A stretch of DNA of 64,000 nt from Butyrivibrio sp. (GTDB taxonomy: Bacteria > Bacillota > Clostridia > Lachnospirales > Lachnospiraceae), in assembly GCA_022486625.1 (NCBI GenBank), contig JAKVKH010000010.1:1-64000 (forward strand), read 5' to 3'. Numbering within the stretch: position 1 is the first letter of the stretch; every line of letters begins with the position of its first letter. The notes under the pieces are model-generated. The model did no database searches. It worked only from the letters and a program-made list of their open reading frames with translations, and was not told the DNA's origin. The position numbers and the translations under genes were made by a program. Below are positions 9,287 to 17,475 of this stretch, one piece after another.

Positions 9287-9796
9287 TTATCCCTGAAGTA
9301 CTTTCTGAAGTTCCCTGAGGGCATGTGTTCTGTACAGTACCGCAGTCAGTACTGCTGCCATCAGGGTTCCTCCACAGGTACTGACCAGAAACGGAATCAC
9401 ATAGGTGAAAAGCGCTGCATCTTTTCCCAGGAGCCAGGTTGCTACCGGATAGGCCATCATACCTCCCAGAATCCCTGTTCCTGCAATTTCAGCCACATAT
9501 GTCGGCAGAAGCCTTGAAGTATAGCGATAAGCAAGGCCGCAGCACAGCGCTCCCAGCATACTTCCCGGAAATGCCAGGAGTGTACCTGTTCCCATCATAT
9601 TTCTGATTAAGGAAGTGCAGAATGCGATCCCGACACCATAAAAGGGACCGAGAAAAACTGCAGAAAGTACATTGACCATATGCTGAATCGGAAAGCATCT
9701 TGATGCGCCTACCGGAATGGAAAATGCCGACAATGATACTGCAAGTGCCACAAACATACCTGCTGTTACGAGTTTTCTGATTTCCTGATTTTTCAT
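9287..9796 (-). CDS. thiW: ThiW, thiazole-type ECF transporter S component
   Basis: This small membrane protein (169 residues, about five or six hydrophobic segments) has the ThiW look: an N-terminal cytosolic stretch, the block SIPVGASRCFPIQHMVNVLSA, and glycine-rich membrane helices. ThiW is the substrate-binding subunit of an energy-coupling-factor importer, thought to bring in the thiazole precursor; the shared ECF ATPases would be elsewhere. Placing it between thiE and thiD supports this. Start ATG 9796 follows TGGAGGAAAA. Together with thiM it suggests the cell salvages thiazole rather than making it here. Confidence 0.88.
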   Translation of the reverse strand: MKNQEIRKLVTAGMFVALAVSLSAFSIPVGASRCFPIQHMVNVLSAVFLGPFYGVGIAFCTSLIRNMMGTGTLLAFPGSMLGALCCGLAYRYTSRLLPTYVAEIAGTGILGGMMAYPVATWLLGKDAALFTYVIPFLVSTCGGTLMAAVLTAVLYRTHALRELQKVLQG

Positions 9797-9831
9797 GATT
9801 TTCCTCCACACTGACCTTTCAGGTCGTTATA

Positions 9832-10467
9832 CTATTTTGTATTCAGTTTCATGCTGCACCTTTTGAGTAGCGCAGCTGCTGCCGTAATATCCTCCTGTGC
9901 GAAAATCCCCGATATCACAGCAATGCCGGAAAGACCGCAGCCCTGCAGCTGCATGACATTTTCCGCACTGATTCCGCCGATTGCCACCACAGGAACAGAC
10001 ACCTGTTCCGTAATCTCACGGTACTGATCCCGCGACATACGCTGTACATTCTGTTTGGTCATTGAGCCGAATGCTGCTCCTGCGCCGAGATAATCCGCAT
10101 GGCTTTGTTCCGCACGGACAGCCTGCATTATGTTATGAACCGTAACCCCGATGATTTTATTTTTTCCCAGAAGATTCCGGACCTTTGCCGTCGGCATATC
10201 CTCCTGTCCGATATGCACCCCGTCCGCATCCGCCAGCCTGCAGATTTCCACATCATCATTAATCAGCAGCGGAACCCCATGTGCATGGCATAGTTTTTTC
10301 AGCTCCACGGCCTCCTGCAAAAAAAGGTCTCTGTCCAGATTCTTTTCACGCAGCTGTACCATTGTCACTCCGCCCCGGATCGCTTCTTCCACCACCTCCT
10401 GCAGTGACCTTCCGTTCAGCCATGCCCTGTCTGTTACTGCGTACAATGCCAGTTTCTGCCTTTCCAT
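9832..10467 (-). CDS. thiE: Thiamine-phosphate synthase
   Basis: ThiE joins HMP-PP and thiazole phosphate to give thiamine phosphate. The TIM-barrel motifs are present: VQLREKN, LINDDVEI, DGVHIGQEDMP, GVTVHN, and VVAIGGIS for the phosphate site. It has 211 residues from ATG 10467; a GTG codon directly precedes it, but GAGGGGAGGAAAAG is better spaced for the ATG. It lies 21 bp after thiM and 35 bp before thiW in the operon. Confidence 0.95.
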   Translation of the reverse strand: MERQKLALYAVTDRAWLNGRSLQEVVEEAIRGGVTMVQLREKNLDRDLFLQEAVELKKLCHAHGVPLLINDDVEICRLADADGVHIGQEDMPTAKVRNLLGKNKIIGVTVHNIMQAVRAEQSHADYLGAGAAFGSMTKQNVQRMSRDQYREITEQVSVPVVAIGGISAENVMQLQGCGLSGIAVISGIFAQEDITAAAALLKRCSMKLNTK

Positions 10468-10488
10468 CACTTTTCCTCCCCTCGTTTT

Positions 10489-11256
10489 TCAGGCACAGCT
10501 GACCTGGTCTATCAACCATCCCCTGAACGATGCCGTCCCCATATGACCTGACTGTTCCATTTCCTTCTGCGCTTTTTCCGCCGCCAGACCATACCAGCGC
10601 ATGCATGCAGTCACCATATCGCTGTCCCGGATATTCTGCTTTCTTCCGGCTCCCAGCCAGCAGCTGATCAGTGCAGATTCCATGCATCCGGCACCTGTAA
10701 TCCTCTTCAGCAGAGGTGTTCCGGTATGCACCTCCTGTATCTGTGTTCCATCCGCAATCAGATCCGTTTCTCCGCTGACCGCAATCACTGCGTCTGTCTG
10801 CAATGCCAGTCTCTGTAACTGCTCCGGGGCCAGCCTGGTTCCCGAATTCTCCACCCCGCGGCTCTTTATCTGCGCATGACAAAGCGCCGCAATTTCTGTC
10901 CGGTTTCCTCTGATACAGGCAAAATGTACTTCATAAAGCAGCTTTTCCAGAATCTCATTTCGAAACATGGATGCCCCTGCCCCAACCGGATCCAGTACAA
11001 CCGGAAGATTTCTCCGGTTTGCCTCCTTCCCTGCCATAAGCATGGCCTTTGGCGTATCATGGGAAGGCGTACCGATATTAAGAAGCAGTGCATCGGATAT
11101 CGCCGTAATTTCTGCCGCTTCGCAGGATGCATCTGCGCAGATTGCCGTACCACCTGCCGCCAGCACAATATTGACTGCATCATTTACCGTGACATAATTT
11201 GTAATCATATGTACCATCGGCTGTTCCTGTCTGACCAGTTGTAAAAAATCTTCCAT
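10489..11256 (-). CDS. thiM: Hydroxyethylthiazole kinase
   Basis: ThiM phosphorylates salvaged hydroxyethylthiazole. Typical blocks are HMITNYVTVNDAVN near the N-terminus, NIGTP, VLDPVGAGAS and the C-terminal catalytic region RITGAGC, where the family uses a cysteine. It has 255 residues from ATG 11256, preceded by GGAGGAGAT; a GTG at 11346 would add 30 residues taken from the riboswitch terminator and is rejected. It is the first gene of the operon, directly behind the TPP riboswitch. Confidence 0.95.
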   Translation of the reverse strand: MEDFLQLVRQEQPMVHMITNYVTVNDAVNIVLAAGGTAICADASCEAAEITAISDALLLNIGTPSHDTPKAMLMAGKEANRRNLPVVLDPVGAGASMFRNEILEKLLYEVHFACIRGNRTEIAALCHAQIKSRGVENSGTRLAPEQLQRLALQTDAVIAVSGETDLIADGTQIQEVHTGTPLLKRITGAGCMESALISCWLGAGRKQNIRDSDMVTACMRWYGLAAEKAQKEMEQSGHMGTASFRGWLIDQVSCA

Positions 11257-11289
11257 ATCTCCTCCTGCAGTAAAAAACGAATGCGCAGC

Positions 11290-11320
11290 AAAAAGCGGCG
11301 CCCGTTTCCGGACGCCGCTT
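11290..11320 (-). terminator. TPP-riboswitch expression-platform terminator
   Basis: On the minus strand a GC-rich stem (GCGGCGTCC / GGGCGCCGC) is followed by TTTTT, between the TPP aptamer and the thiM ribosome site. Its position indicates premature termination when TPP is bound. Confidence 0.85.
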
Positions 11321-11361
11321 TCATGATTACATGCAAAATATTGCACACAAAATACGATCTG

Positions 11362-11452
11362 CTAACATCCCTACGTTGGCATTATCCAAATCAGGTTCAG
11401 GGTCGTGGCCATTTTATGCACACCTCTCAGCTTCTCAGCTCCCCTTGTTATA
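11362..11452 (-). promoter_or_regulatory. TPP (THI-box) riboswitch aptamer
   Basis: The minus strand carries the THI-box landmarks in order: GGGGAGC, CTGAGA, ACCCTGAACCTGAT, GGATAATGCC and the closing AACGTAGGGA. This is the standard thiamine pyrophosphate aptamer. It lies ahead of the five-gene thi operon with a terminator platform at 11290-11320, so high TPP should switch the operon off. Confidence 0.96.
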
Positions 11453-11483
11453 TCTGTTCAATTGTCATACCTAAATCTGTTTC

Positions 11484-11512
11484 ACTTTAGCACAGGTGGT
11501 TTTGAAATGCAA
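11484..11512 (-). promoter_or_regulatory. Promoter of the thi operon
   Basis: A minus-strand -35 TTGCAT (11507-11512) and -10 TAAAGT (11484-11489) are spaced by 17 bp, about 30 bp before the TPP aptamer. Confidence 0.55.
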
Positions 11513-11556
11513 TTGTTTTAACAACTTATAAATTTCTTAATTTTTTCAAGGCAAAT

Positions 11557-11585
11557 TGACCTGTTGTATTTGCAATGCTATGCTG
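11557..11585 (+). promoter_or_regulatory. Promoter of the SIMPL-domain gene
   Basis: The plus strand has -35 TTGACC (11557-11562), a 17-bp spacer, and -10 TATGCT (11580-11585), about 50 bp before the ATG at 11635. It diverges from the thi promoter. Confidence 0.55.
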
Positions 11586-11634
11586 AAACTATCAATTATG
11601 ATTTTTTTCATTACTGAATCGGAGGAGAAGCCTT

Positions 11635-12384
11635 ATGGAAAAGAAAAATAGTTCCGCAATACCGTCTATTATTATCTGCATCAGTATAATTATCAGCTGC
11701 CTGATTCTGGTGGCCGGATTCTTAAACTACAAGAAAAGCTATGGGCATTACATTACAGCAACCGGATCTGCAAGTGTGGATTTTGAATCTGACCTGATTG
11801 TCTGGAGAGGATCTTTCTCTGCTCACGCTGATACCGCACAGGCAGCCTATGCTACCATCAAGAATGATGCTGCCCAGGTTAAAAAGTACCTCACGGACAA
11901 TGGGGTTCAGGAATCCGAAATTGTCTTTAATTCTGTAGATATCGCCCAGAGCTATGATTATACCTATGATGCCAATGGCAATCAGACCAGTGCTACCCCG
12001 ACAGGCTACAACCTGACTCAGGGAATTGTCGTTACCTCATCCAATGTAGACACGGTGGAAAAGATTTCCCGCGACATTTCCAGTCTTCTTGCTTCCGGCA
12101 TTGAATTCACCTCTGCATCACCGGAATACTATTGTTCCAAGCTGGATAATGTCAAACTGGATCTGATCTCCAAAGCAACCAAAAATGCAAAGCAGAGAAT
12201 TGACATCATGGCAAAGGAAACCGGTTCACAGGTCGGTAAGCTGACAAGCTCAGACCTTGGCGTATTCCAGATTACCGCCAAGAATTCCGGAACTTCGGAT
12301 TACTCCTATGATGGCGCACTGGATACCTCTTCCAGAGAAAAAACTGCTACCATTACCGTTAATCTGGAGTATTCTATCAAATAA
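11635..12384 (+). CDS. SIMPL (DUF541) domain membrane-anchored protein
   Basis: The protein has 249 residues with one N-terminal membrane segment (about 10-30) and no cleavage site, so it is probably anchored with the rest outside. From about residue 40 it matches the SIMPL/DUF541 family: the opening TGSASVDFESDL, repeated alpha-beta units, and a C-terminal strand ending in a hydrophobic beta motif. SIMPL proteins (for example E. coli YggE) are linked to oxidative or envelope stress, but no biochemical activity is established. Start ATG 11635 has a GGAGGAG site. It is a single-gene unit between its own promoter and the terminator at 12392. Confidence 0.82.
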   Translation: MEKKNSSAIPSIIICISIIISCLILVAGFLNYKKSYGHYITATGSASVDFESDLIVWRGSFSAHADTAQAAYATIKNDAAQVKKYLTDNGVQESEIVFNSVDIAQSYDYTYDANGNQTSATPTGYNLTQGIVVTSSNVDTVEKISRDISSLLASGIEFTSASPEYYCSKLDNVKLDLISKATKNAKQRIDIMAKETGSQVGKLTSSDLGVFQITAKNSGTSDYSYDGALDTSSREKTATITVNLEYSIK

Positions 12385-12391
12385 TTACTTA

Positions 12392-12435
12392 AAAAGAAAC
12401 GGCTCCCGGAAATTTTCCGGAAGCCGTTTCTTTTT
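12392..12435. terminator. Strong bidirectional terminator
   Basis: Long stem AAGAAACGGCT.CCGG / CCGG.AGCCGTTTCTT with A-tract on one side and TTTTT on the other. It separates the convergent SIMPL gene and the secreted-protein gene. Confidence 0.9.
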
Positions 12436-12464
12436 CAGCTCATAATAAGATACCCATTATATCT

Positions 12465-13472
12465 TCATTTGATCATTGAATTGGACGCTGTGTCATATAC
12501 ATATCCGGTGGACGTATCCGTAATATTTCCGTATACATCCGTCAGATAATATTTTCCATCTGTTCCAAGACGATACCAGGTATTCTTCTCTGTCGATGCT
12601 GCTGTCTTTGTATTCTTTGTCGTCTGCACATTCTCATAGAAAATGATCACCCCTGATGCGTCCTGATATGCATACACGTCCTGATATATATTCTCCGCTC
12701 TGGAATAATCTTTATGGTGAATCACAAACTGTACCCGATTCCTGTCCAGATGATCCACGGCATCCTGAGGCGTCATACAGGAAATCTCATATGCGGTCAG
12801 TGCTTTGGAATAATCAACCGGACCTCCTGTCAGTACCTTCACAACATTACCATCCTGATAAACTGTTTCCTTTACTTTCACTGCAGTACTTCCGGATGTC
12901 TTCATCACACCCGGCGTCCCGGTTGCCACTGTACCTACAAACAGCGTATCGGCTCCGCTGCAGGAGCTGATCTGTGCATAGCTGGAAGTCGATGCTGCAA
13001 TATCATCATATGTCATGGAATGCACCTGTGATGCATTCATTCCGATATTCCCGACACCAATAGAACTTATTTCAGTCGTTCCGGTTCCTTCTGCATCCAC
13101 ATTAACAGAAAATACCTGCTCACCGCTCACATAAATTCCGGCTCTTGTACGATCTGCAGAAATAATCACATATCCTTTCAGCCCGCCGACACTGATAGCT
13201 GCAATGGCCCCATTACACTTGATGGTATACTGTGCAGCATCATCACTGGTAATAATTGCCTTCATTGTACTGGCTTCTTTCCCGGCTGCTGCATTTCCCG
13301 GTGCCGCAGCAGAACCGGCTGCACCCGTACTTGCACCCGCACCTGCAACGTCGCCGGCTCCAGCTCCGGCTTCTTCTGCATAGACCGGCATTCCGGTCAG
13401 CGCCGCTGCTGTCAGGATTGTCATAAACGCTACTGCTGTTTTTCTGACTCTGTTATTGTCTGTTTTCTTCAT
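12465..13472 (-). CDS. Secreted protein with Ala/Gly-rich linker, unknown function
   Basis: The 335-residue product starts with a clear signal peptide: basic n-region, hydrophobic core to about residue 30, and a likely cut after VYAEE. Residues 33-66 are a low-complexity stretch of Ala, Gly and Ser typical of a spacer. The rest is predicted to be beta-rich and polar with no motif I know; the C-terminal 45 residues (YRLGTDGKYYLTDVYGN) resemble the short aromatic/Gly repeats of wall-associated proteins. Start ATG 13472 follows GCGGAGGA. It has its own upstream TTGCAT/TATAAT-like promoter around 13540-13570 and no obvious operon partner. Confidence 0.7.
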   Translation of the reverse strand: MKKTDNNRVRKTAVAFMTILTAAALTGMPVYAEEAGAGAGDVAGAGASTGAAGSAAAPGNAAAGKEASTMKAIITSDDAAQYTIKCNGAIAAISVGGLKGYVIISADRTRAGIYVSGEQVFSVNVDAEGTGTTEISSIGVGNIGMNASQVHSMTYDDIAASTSSYAQISSCSGADTLFVGTVATGTPGVMKTSGSTAVKVKETVYQDGNVVKVLTGGPVDYSKALTAYEISCMTPQDAVDHLDRNRVQFVIHHKDYSRAENIYQDVYAYQDASGVIIFYENVQTTKNTKTAASTEKNTWYRLGTDGKYYLTDVYGNITDTSTGYVYDTASNSMIK

Positions 13473-13622
13473 CTTTATTGGTTCCTCCGCAATCGACCAT
13501 TTTTCCAGAACTGCGTTCCCACCTCATCTCAACGAAAATTATAGGACTTTTCCAGATCAACATGCAATATCAGCACCTTATTTCACAGAATCTACATACT
13601 TCCAGGCAGCTGTTTTCCGCTT

Positions 13623-14162
13623 TCATGCGGCTTTCTCTTCTGCCCTTTTATTCTCCTGCAGCTGTCTGGCAAAAAGCTTCCCAAACAGCAGTCTTGTCAA
13701 CGGTCCTGCCGCAAAAAGGTTCCATAAAAGCGCCATCGGAAGATTCTTCAGAAGTGTCCCTACCCAGATCGCCGGCAACTGTGAAACCGGTGCTCCTCCC
13801 ATAACTATATTAAACAGAATCGTAGCTACCATGCTCATGGTCGGACACATGACAAATACCGTACAGCCGGATATCATCAAGGTAATGAAGAACGGATTAT
13901 CCTGTCCGGGTCTGATAATTCTTCCCGCAAGTGCATGTCCGATTCTGTTTCCCCACAGATTAGAGAAAAAGAATACAAACAGCCACATATATGATGCTTC
14001 CGTCAGCGCACTTAAGAAAACGCTGTTTGTCATATTGCTGAAGCCTCCCGGCATGGTATTGTACCCCATTTTAATTGCTACATTGTACACTTCCATTCCA
14101 TAAGCCATGGTCATGGACATCAGTACTCCAAAAACAATTCCCTGAAATCTGGTTTTTGGCAT
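13623..14162 (-). CDS. DUF2798 membrane protein
   Basis: The protein has 179 residues and four hydrophobic segments. The opening block (QGIVFGVLMSMTMAYGMEVYN) and a similar second half (ITLMISGCTVFVMCPTMSMVATI) show an internal duplication of about 80 residues, as in the DUF2798 family of two-repeat membrane proteins. No function is known for the family. Start ATG 14162 is preceded by AAAAAAGGAGGA. The gene is isolated: a terminator separates it from the diguanylate cyclase upstream on the same strand. Confidence 0.72.
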   Translation of the reverse strand: MPKTRFQGIVFGVLMSMTMAYGMEVYNVAIKMGYNTMPGGFSNMTNSVFLSALTEASYMWLFVFFFSNLWGNRIGHALAGRIIRPGQDNPFFITLMISGCTVFVMCPTMSMVATILFNIVMGGAPVSQLPAIWVGTLLKNLPMALLWNLFAAGPLTRLLFGKLFARQLQENKRAEEKAA

Positions 14163-14218
14163 TTTCAGATCCTCCTTTTTTGCTGCCGTACGCAGGTATA
14201 ATGATATTTCAGTTAAGA

Positions 14219-14263
14219 AAAGAGACGCAGTCTATGATATAAAATCAATAGACTACGCCTCTT
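14219..14263 (-). terminator. Terminator of the membrane GGDEF gene
   Basis: Fifteen-bp imperfect arms (AAGAGGCGTAGTCTAT / ATAGACTGCGTCTCTT) are followed on the minus strand by TTTTCTT. Confidence 0.75.
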
Positions 14264-14297
14264 GGACTTATTTCTATTTCTGTTTCATAAATCTGTT

Positions 14298-15902
14298 TCA
14301 GTTTTCAGATGCGATTATATCCGCTTTTTTATTTTTTTGCAAAGTAGAATTTTCAGATTTCCTCATCCTGCCACTGTGCCGCTTATTTGCATACATAATT
14401 GCATCTGCCCGTTTAATGGTATTGTCAATATTCTCATCTCTTTCATTAAAATGTGCCACTCCAAGTGCAAAGGATACCTTTTCTCCGTTCGACAGCACAA
14501 CAGCCTTTCTTTCTGTCTCCATCTGCCGTAGCCGTATCGTCACATCTTCAGAATCCGCATTCGGAATAATCAGCAGAAATTCATCTCCTCCGATTCTGTA
14601 AACATCCGCAATACCACTGAACTGCTTTCTGATCAGTTCTGCCGTTTCCCGGATCAGTTCATCACCGAATTTATGCCCATAGGTATCATTGGTCTTTTTC
14701 AGATCATTAATGTCTATCATGATACACACTGCACTGCCATACTCTCCAACTCTGCTTCTGATCCACGGAAGATCATTTTCATAGGAATTACGATTAAGAC
14801 ATCCTGTGACTTCGTCAAAATAAACTGTATCACGATATACTGAAAGCGCTGCACTGTATATTTTTTCAAGCACCTTTCTGCTGTCCTGTGCATCTTCCGG
14901 ACAATGCAGCATATTAAATGTAATCTTGGGCTGCATCCTGTTTGCTGCGTCCTCATAACATTCATCAATTACCGCCTGGATTTCCTGCTGATCCGGAAGC
15001 ATATGCCCATCCACAATAATATAAGAAACACTGTTATGTCTTGAACGGTACACCGATGACCCGAGCATCTCCGAAAGCCTTCCTGTAAATGAAAGTGCCT
15101 TTTCCGGACTTATCCCGCATTTCATATCTGTCAGTTCTGTCCAGTTCCCGATAATCACACTAAGCACGATAAAGTCTTCTTCATGTTCAAACTCATAGTC
15201 CAACATTTCCCGGAAGCCTGAGCGATTAAAGCCTTTTGTAACATCATCCTCATATTCTTTTGCATCTTCCAGAGACATATATACGCTCAAAACCAGCATG
15301 ACAACTGCCGCCGACGTAACCAGCATATATGGAACCAGTAGCTGATACACCGCAATTACCACCATGATAAACATGGAAACCATTACCGCACGGAGCTTTT
15401 TTCTGACCTTCACAGACTGATATCTGCAGATAATTATAATCAGTAACAGCAGATATATTGCCACCTCAATTGCAATCGCCACCGTTGCCGGTCCCTTCGA
15501 ATACAGGGTATAGCTGCTTTTATCATATCTGATCGGCAGAAAAGAAGAACCCAGCAGACACAGTTCAAAAGGCAACATCATCAGCGCATGCGCTTTCCTG
15601 CCGACTTTTCTCACATTTTTCAGAAGGACTACCGCATAACAGAATGTCTCAAAAATAAGAAAATCCATAGCCGCATAAAAGAAGCGATGTGCCAGATCAA
15701 CTGTCCATAAGGCGAAATCATCCTGATGATTTACCATATAATAAGTCAGCATATCAAAAAGAAAATATATATTTGCCGTCAGAAGCATGGAAATATATAA
15801 TTTTCTGAAATCCGTTTTCAGATGTCTGCTCGAAATATATTCCCAGGTAATATATAAAGTAATTCCGAGACAGGCCAGCTGAAGCCTGCAATCATATAGC
15901 AT
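14298..15902 (-). CDS. Membrane diguanylate cyclase with tandem GGDEF domains
   Basis: This protein (534 residues) probably makes c-di-GMP at the membrane. Residues about 1-215 contain seven hydrophobic segments, like the membrane sensor of the EAL protein at 38191. About 225-330 (KGFNRSGFREML and following) looks like a GGDEF fold that has lost its active site. Residues about 370-515 are a second GGDEF domain with the intact signature RIGGDEFLL and the metal/substrate residues DINDLKKTND. No clear inhibitory RxxD was seen before the motif. Start ATG 15902 has only a modest AAAGAG site. It lies 43 bp downstream of the MATE gene on the same strand, so they may share a transcript. Confidence 0.88.
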   Translation of the reverse strand: MLYDCRLQLACLGITLYITWEYISSRHLKTDFRKLYISMLLTANIYFLFDMLTYYMVNHQDDFALWTVDLAHRFFYAAMDFLIFETFCYAVVLLKNVRKVGRKAHALMMLPFELCLLGSSFLPIRYDKSSYTLYSKGPATVAIAIEVAIYLLLLIIIICRYQSVKVRKKLRAVMVSMFIMVVIAVYQLLVPYMLVTSAAVVMLVLSVYMSLEDAKEYEDDVTKGFNRSGFREMLDYEFEHEEDFIVLSVIIGNWTELTDMKCGISPEKALSFTGRLSEMLGSSVYRSRHNSVSYIIVDGHMLPDQQEIQAVIDECYEDAANRMQPKITFNMLHCPEDAQDSRKVLEKIYSAALSVYRDTVYFDEVTGCLNRNSYENDLPWIRSRVGEYGSAVCIMIDINDLKKTNDTYGHKFGDELIRETAELIRKQFSGIADVYRIGGDEFLLIIPNADSEDVTIRLRQMETERKAVVLSNGEKVSFALGVAHFNERDENIDNTIKRADAIMYANKRHSGRMRKSENSTLQKNKKADIIASEN

Positions 15903-15945
15903 CTCTTTAACCCCGTCGTTAACCTCTTACCCACATTTAACGCTA

Positions 15946-17304
15946 TCAGTATACATCAGATTCTGCCGGAAGTCTCTTAAAACATTTGATCAGCGCTCCT
16001 GCCAAAATCAGGTCTGCACCGATCCAGGCCACTACCTCTCCGTACATGATGCTGACGCCGCCAAATACGCCTGTCATGACCAGTGCCATAAATGTCCGCA
16101 TGACAAACTCTGCAATACCCGACGCCATCGGCATAACAGTATTCCCCAGTCCCTGCAGCGAAGATCTGGTTACATGCAGAACATACAAAATCGGCAATGT
16201 GGAACAAACAATAAACAGATACTGAAATGCAATCTGCTTCGCCCGCATCACATCTGCCGAAGTTCCCGGCAAAAATGCTCCCGTTACGGCATGTCCCGCC
16301 AGAATCATCCCATATCCCAAAACTGTCCCTGTCACAATTGCTATCAGAATTGCACTTCGATACCCTTTGCGGATTCGATCTGATCTGCCCGCACCATAAT
16401 TCTGCCCCATATAGGTCACCATGGAATAGCCATAGGCTACCGCCGCCATTTCAATTGCGCCGTATAGCTTATTGGTTGCCGTAAATCCTGCCACAAAGGT
16501 AACTCCCATGCCATTTGCCACATACTCGACAATCATTCCTCCGACAGAAATCAGCACATTCTGGAGTATCATCGGAACACTCAGAAACAGAAGTCTGCCA
16601 TCCAGCCCTTTTTCTTCACCAAAATCCGGTCTGCCGATCCGCAGATATGAAATCCTCCTGATTACCAGAAGACACCAGATTCCGGATGATGCCTGCGAAA
16701 TTACCGTTGCCACCGCTGCACCTGCTATTCCGAAATGAAATACCATAACAAACAACAGGTCCAGTCCGATATTCATAAATGAGGAAAAAACCATGGCATG
16801 CAGCGGAGACCTGCTGTTCCCAAGCGCCCTCAGCACAGATGCTCCGAAATTAAAGAGCATCTGCGCCGGAATTCCTGCAAAAATAATACTCAGATAAAGG
16901 AAGGTCATCGGACGCACCTCCTGCGGCGTTCGCAGAAGCGACAACACCGGATTCAGCGACAGCTGTGCTGCTGCTGTAAGCAGCAGCGTCAGAATTGCGC
17001 TCAGTGAAATGGCATGCGCCATTACCTTTTTGAGATGTGCATACCTCCCTGCTCCGAAATCCTGCGCAAGCAGAATTGAAAATCCCTGCGCAATTGCCTG
17101 CACAATGCTCAGCATCATGTAGTTATACCAGTCTGCAGCACCAAGCGCGGCAAGTGCATTTACACCAAGCACTCTGCTGACAATCAGCGTATCTGCAATT
17201 GTATAAAACTGTTGAAACATATTTCCAAGCATAAGGGGAATTGCAAAAAAGAAGATCAGCTTTCCCGGCTTTCCCTCCGTCATACTCTTAACTTCTGTAC
17301 TCAT
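15946..17304 (-). CDS. MATE-family efflux transporter
   Basis: The protein has 452 residues, about twelve membrane segments in two six-helix halves, and the MATE family opening (GKPGKLIFFFAIPLMLGNMFQQ, then ADTLIVSRVLGVNALAALGA). Such transporters export cationic drugs or metabolites using Na+ or H+; the substrate is unknown. Start ATG 17304 follows AGAGGTGA. A good promoter (TTGCAT, 18 bp, TATGCT, at 17325-17354) sits just upstream, divergent from the SulP gene. Confidence 0.92.
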   Translation of the reverse strand: MSTEVKSMTEGKPGKLIFFFAIPLMLGNMFQQFYTIADTLIVSRVLGVNALAALGAADWYNYMMLSIVQAIAQGFSILLAQDFGAGRYAHLKKVMAHAISLSAILTLLLTAAAQLSLNPVLSLLRTPQEVRPMTFLYLSIIFAGIPAQMLFNFGASVLRALGNSRSPLHAMVFSSFMNIGLDLLFVMVFHFGIAGAAVATVISQASSGIWCLLVIRRISYLRIGRPDFGEEKGLDGRLLFLSVPMILQNVLISVGGMIVEYVANGMGVTFVAGFTATNKLYGAIEMAAVAYGYSMVTYMGQNYGAGRSDRIRKGYRSAILIAIVTGTVLGYGMILAGHAVTGAFLPGTSADVMRAKQIAFQYLFIVCSTLPILYVLHVTRSSLQGLGNTVMPMASGIAEFVMRTFMALVMTGVFGGVSIMYGEVVAWIGADLILAGALIKCFKRLPAESDVY

Positions 17305-17324
17305 ATGATCGTCACCTCTGATCC

Positions 17325-17354
17325 AGCATACTATGAAACCATTTCCTTATGCAA
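17325..17354 (-). promoter_or_regulatory. Promoter of the MATE gene
   Basis: Minus-strand -35 TTGCAT (17349-17354) and -10 TATGCT (17325-17330), spacer 18 bp, about 20 bp before the start codon. Confidence 0.5.
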
Positions 17355-17396
17355 CAGACTGCCGTCACATCTGCATGTAAGACGTTGCAAACGTGG

Positions 17397-17427
17397 TATA
17401 ATGACTTCAGGTGAACGGCACCTGAAG
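17397..17427 (+). promoter_or_regulatory. Extended -10 promoter with a dyad at the start site (SulP gene)
   Basis: TGG-TATAAT (-10 at 17397-17402) has an extended -10. Three bases later comes a perfect 9-bp inverted repeat, CTTCAGGTG-AACGG-CACCTGAAG (17405-17427), covering the expected transcription start. Nearly the same dyad follows a TGG-TATAAT at 40300 on the minus strand. It could be a repressor site or the 5' hairpin of the mRNA. A second small dyad, ACGTT-GCA-AACGT, lies at 17382-17394. Confidence 0.6.
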
Positions 17428-17475
17428 TTAATGAGAATTGCTTCTATACACTTTTTCTGAGAAGGGGACGGCAAA

